Positions 29,959-37,407 of a stretch of DNA of 64,000 nt are shown in pieces (positions within the stretch are counted from its first letter, which is position 1; every line of letters begins with the position of its first letter). Position numbers and translations under genes: made by a program. Source of the DNA: Kaistia sp. 32K. GTDB lineage: Bacteria; Pseudomonadota; Alphaproteobacteria; Rhizobiales; Kaistiaceae. The notes below the pieces were generated by a model. It was not told the DNA's origin, ran no database searches, and was given only the letters and a program-made list of their open reading frames with translations. Location: positions 3,596,001 to 3,660,000 of the forward strand of contig NZ_AP024269.1 in NCBI RefSeq assembly GCF_016629525.1. The letters run 5' to 3'.

Positions 29959-30321
29959 CTATTCGCCCTGGGCGGCGTATTCCTGCAGGCGGGTCGATTC
30001 CGACACAGTCCGCTGGTGCAGGTCGCGCAGGAAGGCGAGATTGCCGTGGATCTCCATCAAGCGTACGTCGCCGCGCACCAGAAGACGCTCGGCGTCCGCC
30101 AGCATCGCCGCGGCGCCTTCGACATCCGGGTTCTCGCCCTCGATCATGTCGCCATAGAGAAACGCAGCCCGGGCGCGGGCCTCCTCGATGCGGGCGGAGA
30201 GACCGGCCAGTTCCAGCTCGACCTCGTCGATCACCTTCGATATCGCGTTCCCGACCGAAGAAAGCCGTTCGACATCGCTGCGAATATCGCGTTCCTTGGA
30301 GCGAAATCGAGGAAACAGCAC
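29959..30321 (-). CDS. Small helical protein of unknown function
   Basis: A 120-residue charged, almost fully helical protein: heptad-like repeats from residue 12 to 110 (KVIDEVELELAGLSARIEEA, LADAERLLVRGDVRLMEIHG), with no membrane segment or signal. The start is a GTG at 30321 with GGGAGAG seven bases upstream; the open frame continues further upstream, but that part has no coding character. It is divergent from fucD. I do not recognise the family; coiled-coil or four-helix packing is plausible. Confidence 0.6.
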   Translation of the reverse strand: MLFPRFRSKERDIRSDVERLSSVGNAISKVIDEVELELAGLSARIEEARARAAFLYGDMIEGENPDVEGAAAMLADAERLLVRGDVRLMEIHGNLAFLRDLHQRTVSESTRLQEYAAQGE

Positions 30322-30569
30322 GTCTGGTCTCTCCCGGTAGAGATCTATTCGTTCGGCTTGTTCGCCGAATCGCCTTTCCGATAATGGCGCAGGACTTTCC
30401 GATGGGCGATAGCGAAACCGCCCGCATCGTCCGGTTGCGCCCAGCCCGAACGTTGCCGAGCCGCGGGCAGTAAGGTATTCCGGGGCAGGTCGCATCCACC
30501 ACGGCGCCCCCCACCGTGATGTCCGGGCGGTTTCGACGACCGCGCCGACCAGACGAAAGCAAAGAAGAA

Positions 30570-31847
30570 ATGACACGTATTACTGGCCTCCGCGTCTTTG
30601 ATCTCCGCTTCCCGACCTCGCAATCGCTTGATGGTTCGGACGCGATGAACCCGGATCCGGACTACTCGGCCGCCTATGTCATTCTCGACACCGACAATCC
30701 GGAGCTTTCCGGCCACGGCCTCACCTTCACCATCGGTCGCGGCAACGAGATCTGCTGCGCCGCCATTCGCGCGCTCGACCATCTGGTGATCGGCCTCGAA
30801 CTCGACTGGATCAAGGAAGATCCCGGCCGCTTCTGGCACCACATCACCGGCGACAGCCAGCTGCGCTGGATCGGCCCGGACAAGGGCGCCATCCACCTCG
30901 CCACCGGCGCCGTCGTCAACGCCGCCTGGGACCTCTGGGCCAAGGAAGCCAAGAAGCCGGTCTGGCAGCTGGTCGCCGAGATGACGCCGGAAGAGCTCGT
31001 CAAGATCGTCGACTTCCGCTACCTGACCGACGGCCTCACCCCCGGCGAGGCCCTGGCCATCCTGAAGCAGGCGGAGATCGGCAAGGCCGAGCGCATCGCC
31101 GCGCTCAAGGCCGAGGGCTATCCCTGCTACACGACCTCGGCCGGCTGGCTCGGCTATAGCGACGAGAAGCTGCGCCGCCTCTGCCAGAAGGCCGTCGACC
31201 AGGGCTTCAACCACGTCAAGATGAAGGTCGGCCGCGACCTCGAGGACGATATCCGCCGCCTGAAGACCGCCCGTGAGGTGATCGGGCCGGACCGCTTCCT
31301 GATGATCGACGCCAACCAGGTCTGGGAAGTCGACACCGCGATCGACTGGGTCAAGCAGCTCGCCTTCTCGAAGCCCTATTTCATCGAGGAGCCGACCAGC
31401 CCGGACGACATCGAGGGCCATCGCAAGATCCGCGAGGGCGTCGCCCCGATCAAGGTCGCGACGGGCGAGATGTGCCAGAACCGCATCCTGTTCAAGCAGT
31501 TCATCATGCGCAACGCGATCGACATCGTGCAGATCGACGCCTGCCGCATCGGCGGTTTGAACGAGGTTCTCGCCGTCCTGCTTCTGGCCGCCAAGTACGG
31601 CAAGCCGGTCTGGCCGCATGCGGGCGGCGTCGGCCTCTGCGAATACGTGCAGCACCTCTCGATGATCGACTATCTCGTCGTTTCCGGCACCAAGGAAGGC
31701 CGCGTGATCGAGTATGTCGACCATCTGCACGAGCACTTCGTCGAGCCTTGCGACATCCAGAACGCGGCCTACATGCCGCCGAAGCTGCCGGGCTTCTCGA
31801 TTGAAATGAAGCCCGAGTCGATTGCCGCGCACATCTTTGCCGGCTAA
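30570..31847 (+). CDS. fucD: L-fuconate dehydratase
   Basis: Enolase-superfamily enzyme that dehydrates L-fuconate to 2-keto-3-deoxy-L-fuconate in the non-phosphorylated L-fucose pathway. At 425 residues it matches FucD and human ENOSF1 across its length: DAMNPDPDYSAAYV, QLRWIGPDKGAIHLATGAV, KxK bases in VKMKVG, metal ligands in MIDANQVW, FIEEPTSPDD and ATGEMCQN, and the His base in WPHAGGVGLCEYVQH. ATG 30570 follows AAAGAAGAA. Other fucose-pathway genes are not obvious next to it. Confidence 0.92.
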   Translation: MTRITGLRVFDLRFPTSQSLDGSDAMNPDPDYSAAYVILDTDNPELSGHGLTFTIGRGNEICCAAIRALDHLVIGLELDWIKEDPGRFWHHITGDSQLRWIGPDKGAIHLATGAVVNAAWDLWAKEAKKPVWQLVAEMTPEELVKIVDFRYLTDGLTPGEALAILKQAEIGKAERIAALKAEGYPCYTTSAGWLGYSDEKLRRLCQKAVDQGFNHVKMKVGRDLEDDIRRLKTAREVIGPDRFLMIDANQVWEVDTAIDWVKQLAFSKPYFIEEPTSPDDIEGHRKIREGVAPIKVATGEMCQNRILFKQFIMRNAIDIVQIDACRIGGLNEVLAVLLLAAKYGKPVWPHAGGVGLCEYVQHLSMIDYLVVSGTKEGRVIEYVDHLHEHFVEPCDIQNAAYMPPKLPGFSIEMKPESIAAHIFAG

Positions 31848-31919
31848 AGCAGAATCCGAAGGGGCTACTTTCGTAGAAGTATCGGCCCCGGGATCCTGCA
31901 CGGAATGATGCATTGAATA

Positions 31920-31950
31920 TCGTGGTCGCGCCGATCCGGGGCGACCACGA
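31920..31950 (+). terminator. Hairpin between fucD and channel-like gene
   Basis: A 10-base perfect stem TCGTGGTCGC / GCGACCACGA with an 11-base loop lies in the 150-base spacer after fucD. There is no T run, so it could instead be a leader structure of the following gene. Confidence 0.4.
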
Positions 31951-31997
31951 CATGGCCGTGACATTGCGCCCTGATATCCGCAAGTGGTGACAAGGCA

Positions 31998-33083
31998 ATG
32001 CGTCGAGCCCTTCCGTTTCTGATGGCCGGCCTGCTGGTGGTCCTATCGGCGCTGCCGGTCCTCGCCCAGCCGACGCCCGCCCCTGCCGCGGCGCGGGAAC
32101 TCGTCGTCGCCACCAAGGTGGCGCCGCCCTTCGCCATGAAACGGCCGGACGGCAGCTGGACCGGCATCAGCATCGATCTCTGGCAACGCATCGCGGAGAA
32201 GCTGGGCGTCCGATATCGTCTGGTCGAGGAACCGACCGTCGACGCACTGATCGCCGGCACGGCCACCGGCCGATACGACGCCGCCGTCGCCGCGCTGACC
32301 ATCACGGGCGCGCGCGCCGAGATCATCGACTTCAGCCAGCCCTTCTACCGCACCGGCCTCGGCATCGCCGTGCCGCCCGGCGACGGATCGCGCTGGAACG
32401 TCATCCTGCGGTCGATCCTGTCGCTCGGCTTCCTGCAGGCCGTCGGCGCGCTGATCGGGCTGGCGCTTCTGGTCGGCCTCCTGATCTGGCTGTTCGAGCG
32501 CCGCCGCAACGAGCATTTCGGCGGCACGCGGGGCATCGGCGCCTCGATCTGGTGGTCGGCCGAGGCGATGACGCAGGCGAGCACGGGCGTGCATACGCCG
32601 ATCACGCTGGCCGGACGATCGCTGGCCATCCTCTGGATGGCGGTCTCGATCATCGCCATCGCCGTCTTCACCGCCGGCGTCACCTCGGCGCTCACGACGA
32701 GCGCGCTGCAGGGGCTCGTCACCAATGCGCACGACCTAGCATCCGTCCGGGTCGGCGCGGTCGAGGGCTCCTCGACGATCGATTATCTCGTCAATGAACA
32801 GATCAAGTATCGCAGCTTTCCTTCGGCCGATGCCGGCCTGAAGGCGATGAAGGCAGGCGCCATCGACGCGTTCGTCTATGACAAGCCCTTGCTCGCCTGG
32901 ATCGTCCTGCAGGACTATGGCTCGTCGCTGAACGTTCTCGACATCGTCTTCGACGCGCAGAATTACGGCATCGGATTGCCGCTCGGCAGCCCGCTGCGCC
33001 GGGATATCGACGTCGCCCTGCTCGACAGCGTCCACAGCGACTGGTGGAAGCAGACCCTGTTCCGCTATCTCGGCGAACGCTGA
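31998..33083 (+). CDS. Ionotropic glutamate receptor-like channel/binding protein with altered pore
   Basis: A 361-residue protein with a signal peptide (cut after LAQ). The first lobe of a periplasmic amino-acid-binding fold spans residues 34-127 (APPFAMKRPDGSWTGISIDL). TM1 is at about 143-166, a re-entrant pore-loop-like segment at 182-200, TM2 at about 207-232, then the second binding lobe at 245-361. This split-domain order is that of prokaryotic GluR0. The loop aligns without gaps to the potassium pore, but TTVGYGD becomes TQASTGV, so it is unlikely to be a normal potassium channel. TM2 contains FTAGVTSALT, recalling the SYTANLAAF motif of receptor channels. Confidence 0.75.
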   Translation: MRRALPFLMAGLLVVLSALPVLAQPTPAPAAARELVVATKVAPPFAMKRPDGSWTGISIDLWQRIAEKLGVRYRLVEEPTVDALIAGTATGRYDAAVAALTITGARAEIIDFSQPFYRTGLGIAVPPGDGSRWNVILRSILSLGFLQAVGALIGLALLVGLLIWLFERRRNEHFGGTRGIGASIWWSAEAMTQASTGVHTPITLAGRSLAILWMAVSIIAIAVFTAGVTSALTTSALQGLVTNAHDLASVRVGAVEGSSTIDYLVNEQIKYRSFPSADAGLKAMKAGAIDAFVYDKPLLAWIVLQDYGSSLNVLDIVFDAQNYGIGLPLGSPLRRDIDVALLDSVHSDWWKQTLFRYLGER

Positions 33084-33109
33084 GAAGCCCCAACCGCGCT
33101 GGAGCCGCG

Positions 33110-33457
33110 ATGCCGCCGGAACGACCGATCGACCATCTCCGCACGATCTGCCTGGCCCTGCCGGAAGCGACCGAGCAGGAGACGTGGGGCGATCCGACCT
33201 TCCGTGTCCGCGGCAAGATCTTCGCCATGCAGAAACGCGGCGACGGACGGGACTCGGTCTGGGTCAAGGCGCCGGAGGGCAGCCAGATGGTCCTGGTCGG
33301 CGCGGATCCCGCGCGCTTCTTCGTGCCGCCCTATGTCGGACCGAAAGGATGGATCGGCATCCGCCTCGACAATGATCCAGACTGGCAGGAAGTGTCGGAG
33401 CTGATCCGCCGCAGCTATCGGCTGATCGCGCCGAAACGACTGGCGAATTCATTCTAG
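33110..33457 (+). CDS. MmcQ/YjbR family protein, second paralogue
   Basis: A 115-residue YjbR/MmcQ-fold protein: CLALPEATEQETWGDPTFRV at the N terminus, VGPKGWIGIRLD in the middle, and LIAPKRLANSF at the end. ATG 33110 follows TGGAGCC. It is clearly diverged from the copy at 5205 (different glycine and tryptophan positions), so it is not a recent duplicate. It lies 26 bases after the channel-like gene. Confidence 0.85.
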   Translation: MPPERPIDHLRTICLALPEATEQETWGDPTFRVRGKIFAMQKRGDGRDSVWVKAPEGSQMVLVGADPARFFVPPYVGPKGWIGIRLDNDPDWQEVSELIRRSYRLIAPKRLANSF

Positions 33458-33486
33458 GAATTGCGAATCCGGGCGCGCCACGGCGA

Positions 33487-33552
33487 CCGTCCGGCGGGAA
33501 CGGCGGCATCCGGACGGCGCGGATCGCGGGACGACGGGAGCGGAGGCTCCCG
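33487..33552. terminator. Two stacked hairpins between convergent genes
   Basis: The stem CCGTCCGG (33487-33494) / CCGGACGG (33510-33517) is followed by CGGGAGC (33535-33541) / GCTCCCG (33546-33552). They fill the gap between the YjbR gene and the convergent small gene and probably end both transcripts. Confidence 0.5.
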
Positions 33553-33556
33553 CCGG

Positions 33557-33739
33557 TCAGCCCTTGGCGTTGCCGAGATCTTCCATCATGTGCTCGACCG
33601 CCATGATGGCGTTCTCGAGGTCGGAGATCTTGCGAAGCGCGCCGTCGGTCGGCAGCCCGCCCGCGTCCACCGCCTGGGAGATGAGCTTCTGCTGCGCTTC
33701 GACCAGCCGAGCACGAAGCGCCGTCAGTTTCTTGTTCAT
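33557..33739 (-). CDS. Small coiled-coil hypothetical protein
   Basis: Sixty residues, helical: MNKKLTALRARLVEAQQKL, then a glycine-rich break (DAGGLPTDG), then a second helix RKISDLENAIMAVEHMMEDLG. No signal or membrane segment. The start at 33739 follows GGGGACC; a longer frame upstream has no coding character. The two-helix hairpin could dimerise. The family is not recognised. Confidence 0.6.
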   Translation of the reverse strand: MNKKLTALRARLVEAQQKLISQAVDAGGLPTDGALRKISDLENAIMAVEHMMEDLGNAKG

Positions 33740-33946
33740 GGATAGGTCCCCTGTTCCGGCAAACGTATGACAGATTTTGCCTGAGGCGTTGACACAAAAA
33801 GCAGTCCAATGCCGATGCGACGCAACCGCGCAACAACCTGTGGATGGGCGCATGGGGGCGAAAGGCGTGCAAACACCGCCGCTTGACCGAATCTCGTATC
33901 AGGCAGAGTCTAAGGATTGGTTCTTCTCGACAGGGTGGTCGGAATT

Positions 33947-34159
33947 ATGTCGCGACGAATTTTCCTGACGACGGCGCTGGATCGGTTGCTCGACGAAGGT
34001 CAGATTTCCCGCCGCTCCGATGCGCACCGCATCATCAAGCTGGTAATCGAGAACGGGGTCACGGCCCTCGATGAAGACCAGCGCTTCATCTACGACAGCG
34101 AACTGATCCCCAAGATCGAAGACGTGCAGATCCGCCGCGGCACCTTTGCCGGGCTCTGA
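33947..34159 (+). CDS. Small basic/acidic hypothetical protein
   Basis: Seventy residues beginning MSRRIFLTTALDRLLDEGQI, with two amphipathic helices and no signal or membrane segment. A start at 33917 would add ten hydrophobic residues. It is divergent from the small coiled-coil gene; the 207-base spacer holds their promoters but no motif I can name. The family is not recognised. Confidence 0.55.
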   Translation: MSRRIFLTTALDRLLDEGQISRRSDAHRIIKLVIENGVTALDEDQRFIYDSELIPKIEDVQIRRGTFAGL

Positions 34160-34182
34160 GATCGCGCTTCTCCGAGCGAAAT

Positions 34183-34208
34183 CGGGGCGGTCCCGAAGGC
34201 CCGCCCCG
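34183..34208. terminator. Bidirectional hairpin
   Basis: The 8-base stem CGGGGCGG / CCGCCCCG with a 10-base loop is centred in the 63-base gap between convergent genes. Confidence 0.5.
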
Positions 34209-34222
34209 CTGTCTCGAGAAGA

Positions 34223-34885
34223 CTACTTCGCCGCGAAGCAATAGAGCAGCCCGGCGCCGCCCGTGCCCTTGAGCGCCTCCTGCGAACAGCCGCCGCGCGA
34301 CAGATGCGACGCGTTCCAGGATTTCGCCGCGTCGGAGTCGTCCAGCCCCTTGCGATCGTGATGACCGAGCATGGCCGCTCCCTCGGCGCCGCTCTTCGTC
34401 CAGTTGCCGCAGGTCTTGTCCTCGCCGGCCGGGAAGGCCGTGCCGTCGGGCTGGCTGCCCGTCAGGATGTCGTGCGTGTTCGGCGTGTCGCCGCGCCCGT
34501 TCACCGGCGTGCCGGTTTCCGTCAACGCCGTTTCCTTCGAGATCTTGTTGGCTGCGTGAAGATCGGCGACATCCTTGGCTATGACGACACCCTTGGCGTT
34601 CTGCCACGGACCGGTGCCGATGCGATCGCGCGCATTGACGGCGGTCGCGCCGCCCTCCGCCTGGGTCGAAAGATAGGCCCGCCATGTCCGCGCGCCGGCG
34701 CCCGCCTTCTCGGCCAGCGTCTGGCAGAGCTTGTCGGCGCCCTCGAGGCCGCCAAGATCGGCGCCCTTGCCCGAACCCACGCTGGAAACGAAGAAGCTCA
34801 TGCCGCTTTCCTGCGCGCCGGCGCTGCCTCCCAGCGCCAGCAGAACCATCGATGCGGCAAACGCCAGTGATCCCGAAGTCCTCAT
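34223..34885 (-). CDS. Secreted endostatin/C-type-lectin-fold protein
   Basis: A 220-residue exported protein. GGAGGGACGAG precedes the ATG and the signal peptide is cut after AGA (residue 24). The mature part resembles the collagen NC10/endostatin-like lectin fold: MSFFVSSVGSGKGADLGG, then GADKLCQTLAEKAGAGARTW and RAYLSTQ, with four cysteines (LCQT, TCGNW, GGCSQ, LYCFA) placed for two disulfides. Bacterial members are periplasmic or secreted and uncharacterised. It shares no operon with its neighbours. Confidence 0.7.
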   Translation of the reverse strand: MRTSGSLAFAASMVLLALGGSAGAQESGMSFFVSSVGSGKGADLGGLEGADKLCQTLAEKAGAGARTWRAYLSTQAEGGATAVNARDRIGTGPWQNAKGVVIAKDVADLHAANKISKETALTETGTPVNGRGDTPNTHDILTGSQPDGTAFPAGEDKTCGNWTKSGAEGAAMLGHHDRKGLDDSDAAKSWNASHLSRGGCSQEALKGTGGAGLLYCFAAK

Positions 34886-35028
34886 CTCGTCCCTCCTCTC
34901 GTACACGGCGCCCTGCCGGCGCTCCCTGTCGGATATAGAGAGCTGTCGGCACCGGGCGAGAGGCAGTCTCAACCAGAGCGGGAGCCGATGCAACGAGCCT
35001 CGCTCCGGCGAGCTCCCCGCGACCTCGA

Positions 35029-37053
35029 TCAGCGAGGCGCCGCGAGGCCGTCCAGCTGCGCGTAGACGTGCTTCAGCCTTGTATAAGGTTCGAGCGCCGA
35101 GCGCGCGTTCGCGCCGCCCGTCGCCGCCTGGCGGAAGCCGCCCAAAGGCGCCCCGGCCAGCATCGGCTGATAGTGATTGAGCCAGCATGTCCCGGCGTGA
35201 AGACGGGCGATGACCTGCTGGCCATGCGCGAGATCCCGAGTGAAAACGGCTACTGCGGGGCCGCCGGCAAGCGCCGCATTCAGCCGGCCGATCGCCTCGT
35301 CCTCGTCGTCGAAGGACAGCACCGGCAGGATCGGGCCGCCCGAAGGATCGCAGACGATCGCCATCGCGTCGGTGCAAAGGTCGAGCACCGTCGGCGCGAG
35401 AAAGGCTCCGCGCGCCAGCGGGCCTTCCGTCCGCCGATCGCCGCCGACAAGCACCTGGGCGCCCGCCTCCCTCGCCTGCTCGATCTGGCGAAGCGCACCC
35501 TCCATCTCCGCCTCCGAGACCAGCGCGCCGACCTGCGTATTCGGATCCATGGGATCGCCGACCACGAGACGGCCCACCCGAGCAACCAGAGCCTCGACGA
35601 AGGCTTCACGCACAGTGGACTGCACGAGCACCCGCGCGCCGGTCGAGCCCGCCCCGAAGCCGGCGGAGAGCGCGCCGGAGACGGCGCCCTCGAGGTTCGC
35701 GCCATCGAAGACGATGACGGTCGACCCGCCGGTCGGCCGCTCCGCGATCCCCGTGACGGCGGGATGCTTCCTGAGCAGCCGATCCGTCTCGGCGGGACCG
35801 TGCAGGACATTGAAGACGCCGTCCGGCATATCGGCTTCGGTCATGATCTCGGCGAGCCTGGCCGCCGAAAGCGGCGCCCGATCGGACGTCAGGAGAACCA
35901 CGGCATTGCCGGCCGCGAGCGCCGGTCCGGCGTTCCGGCAAGCGGCGAACAGCGAAGCGCTCGCCTCTCCGAACGCCGCGACGATGCCGAGCGGCTCGCT
36001 CCTGGAATAGCCGATCGCGCCGGATCCGAGACCGACATGCTCGTCCGCGAGGGCACTGGCGAGAGCGGCGAAATGGTCGAGGCAATCCGCCGCCGAGACG
36101 ACGTCGACGGTCGATGTCTGCTGGATCGGTCTTCCCGTGTCGCGGGTCTCCAGCCGCGCCAGTTCGTCATTGCGCTCGCGCAGGATGGCAGCGACGCGGC
36201 GCAGGATCCGCCCCCGCTCGCCGCCGGTCATGCCGCCCCAGACCGCCTGGCCGTGGCGCGCGCTTGCGACCGCCGCCTCAACCTCCGCCGCGCCGGCGAT
36301 CTCGACTCTGGCGAGCGTCTCGCCGGTCGCGGGATTGACCGTCGCGAACGTTCGGCCCTTCCCCGCCGCGAGGCCCCGGCCGGCGATGTGGCTGCGGATC
36401 ACGGCGTGGCGGCCGTTCGTTGCCGGCCCGGCATCGGCCGCGTTGACGCGCGCCCGGACGGTGGCAATCTGGATGTCGGCGAAGGCGGTGGCGATGGCCC
36501 GCGCGCCCGCGCTTTCCGGCTCGCCCTCGGCCGCGAGTGTCTCGCGCAGCCACAGCCCGTCGATCACCGCGGCGATCGCGACCGCGACCTGCTGCGCGTC
36601 GCGCGGCGGCACCATCTGTTTCAGCGCATGGCGCAGATTGGACAGCATGCGGCGCTGATAGACGTTCTGCACCCGCTTGAAGCGGGCGGAATGGATGACC
36701 TGCCCCCAGAAGGCGAGCCAGACGCTGGCCGTGCGGCGGTCAAACTCCTCGGGCGCCAGATTGGCGTCGATCACGGCCTGGACCCGGGCGCGGGGCGACT
36801 TCGCCTCGGCGAGCCGGATCGAGACGAGCCGGCTCAACCGGCCGGCCATCGAGCGCAAAGTCGCCTCCAGCAGGCCTTCCTTGTCGCCGAAATAATGCGC
36901 GACCAGTCCGGGAGAAACGCCCGCGCGCCGGCCGATATCCATCAAGGTGCAGGCGGCGAAACCGACCTCGGCCAGCGATTCGATCGTCGCCTCGATCAGC
37001 TGTCGTCGGCGCACATCCTCGGCTTCGAGTCGGGCGGAACTTGTCCCACTCAT
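35029..37053 (-). CDS. BetI-type TetR repressor fused to catalytically dead betaine-aldehyde-dehydrogenase-like domain
   Basis: A 674-residue protein. Residues 1-200 match full-length choline-sensing repressor BetI: HTH ACTLMDIGRRAGVSPGLVAHYFG, written in parts as TLMDIGRRAGVSPGLVAHYF, and the domain core WLAFWGQVIHSARFKRVQNV. After a short linker, residues 221-670 match BetB (RTFATVNPATGETLARV, RGRILRRVAAILRERNDELA, TSTVDVV). The active site is lost: WNYP Asn is Ser365, catalytic Glu maps to Arg439 and Cys to Gly469. About 25 residues around the NAD-binding FTGG helix are missing, and EEIFGP reads DPSGGP. GGAGAGG precedes ATG 37053. It is divergent from choXWV. I infer a repressor using a dead enzyme as aldehyde or betaine sensor. 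Confidence 0.88.
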   Translation of the reverse strand: MSGTSSARLEAEDVRRRQLIEATIESLAEVGFAACTLMDIGRRAGVSPGLVAHYFGDKEGLLEATLRSMAGRLSRLVSIRLAEAKSPRARVQAVIDANLAPEEFDRRTASVWLAFWGQVIHSARFKRVQNVYQRRMLSNLRHALKQMVPPRDAQQVAVAIAAVIDGLWLRETLAAEGEPESAGARAIATAFADIQIATVRARVNAADAGPATNGRHAVIRSHIAGRGLAAGKGRTFATVNPATGETLARVEIAGAAEVEAAVASARHGQAVWGGMTGGERGRILRRVAAILRERNDELARLETRDTGRPIQQTSTVDVVSAADCLDHFAALASALADEHVGLGSGAIGYSRSEPLGIVAAFGEASASLFAACRNAGPALAAGNAVVLLTSDRAPLSAARLAEIMTEADMPDGVFNVLHGPAETDRLLRKHPAVTGIAERPTGGSTVIVFDGANLEGAVSGALSAGFGAGSTGARVLVQSTVREAFVEALVARVGRLVVGDPMDPNTQVGALVSEAEMEGALRQIEQAREAGAQVLVGGDRRTEGPLARGAFLAPTVLDLCTDAMAIVCDPSGGPILPVLSFDDEDEAIGRLNAALAGGPAVAVFTRDLAHGQQVIARLHAGTCWLNHYQPMLAGAPLGGFRQAATGGANARSALEPYTRLKHVYAQLDGLAAPR

Positions 37054-37097
37054 GACAATCCTCTCCGTCATCTCGCGGCCATTCGTCATTTATCCCG

Positions 37098-37115
37098 ATT
37101 GAACGGCCAATCAAA
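37098..37115. promoter_or_regulatory. BetI-like operator at the regulator promoter
   Basis: ATTGAACGGCCAATCAAA (reverse TTTGATTGGCCGTTCAAT) contains TTGA-N8-TCAA and closely resembles the BetI operator as I recall it from enterobacteria and vibrios (TTGATTGG..CGTTCAAT). It is 45 bases upstream of the fusion gene start, fitting autoregulation. Confidence 0.65.
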
Positions 37116-37209
37116 GCCCTTCGCGTATTTCCTGACGCCCTCGCCGGCTTCGGCACATCGGAAAGACAAGACTGTCACCGAAACGGCATAATTGACAGGA
37201 TCTTGGACT

Positions 37210-37225
37210 TTGAACGCCCGTTCAA
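37210..37225. promoter_or_regulatory. Second BetI-like operator, choX side
   Basis: TTGAACG, two bases, CGTTCAA form a perfect 7-base inverted repeat sharing the TTGAACG core with the site at 37098. A TTGACA hexamer lies at 37192-37197 on the plus strand, just upstream. The 354-base divergent region 37054-37407 holds no gene. The site is about 180 bases before the choX start. Confidence 0.6.
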
Positions 37226-37407
37226 CGGACTATCAAAAACAAGCCGATGCGGATTGATTGGATAAAGGAAGAACGACGGACGGACATAACGCCACGGGGA
37301 CTATAACAAGATCTGTCGCTAGGACGCTTCATCGCGTCCGTGACTGCGCTATGCTTGACCTCAACCAGGGGTCGCCTGGCGAGGCCGCATGTTGGGAGAA
37401 GTAGAGA

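Noticed and set aside
35029..37053. BetI/ALDH fusion as an assembly or sequencing error joining two genes
   Set aside because: The frame is open through a plausible linker and the ALDH part has several independent active-site losses plus an internal deletion, which a single sequencing error cannot produce. It still deserves confirmation.
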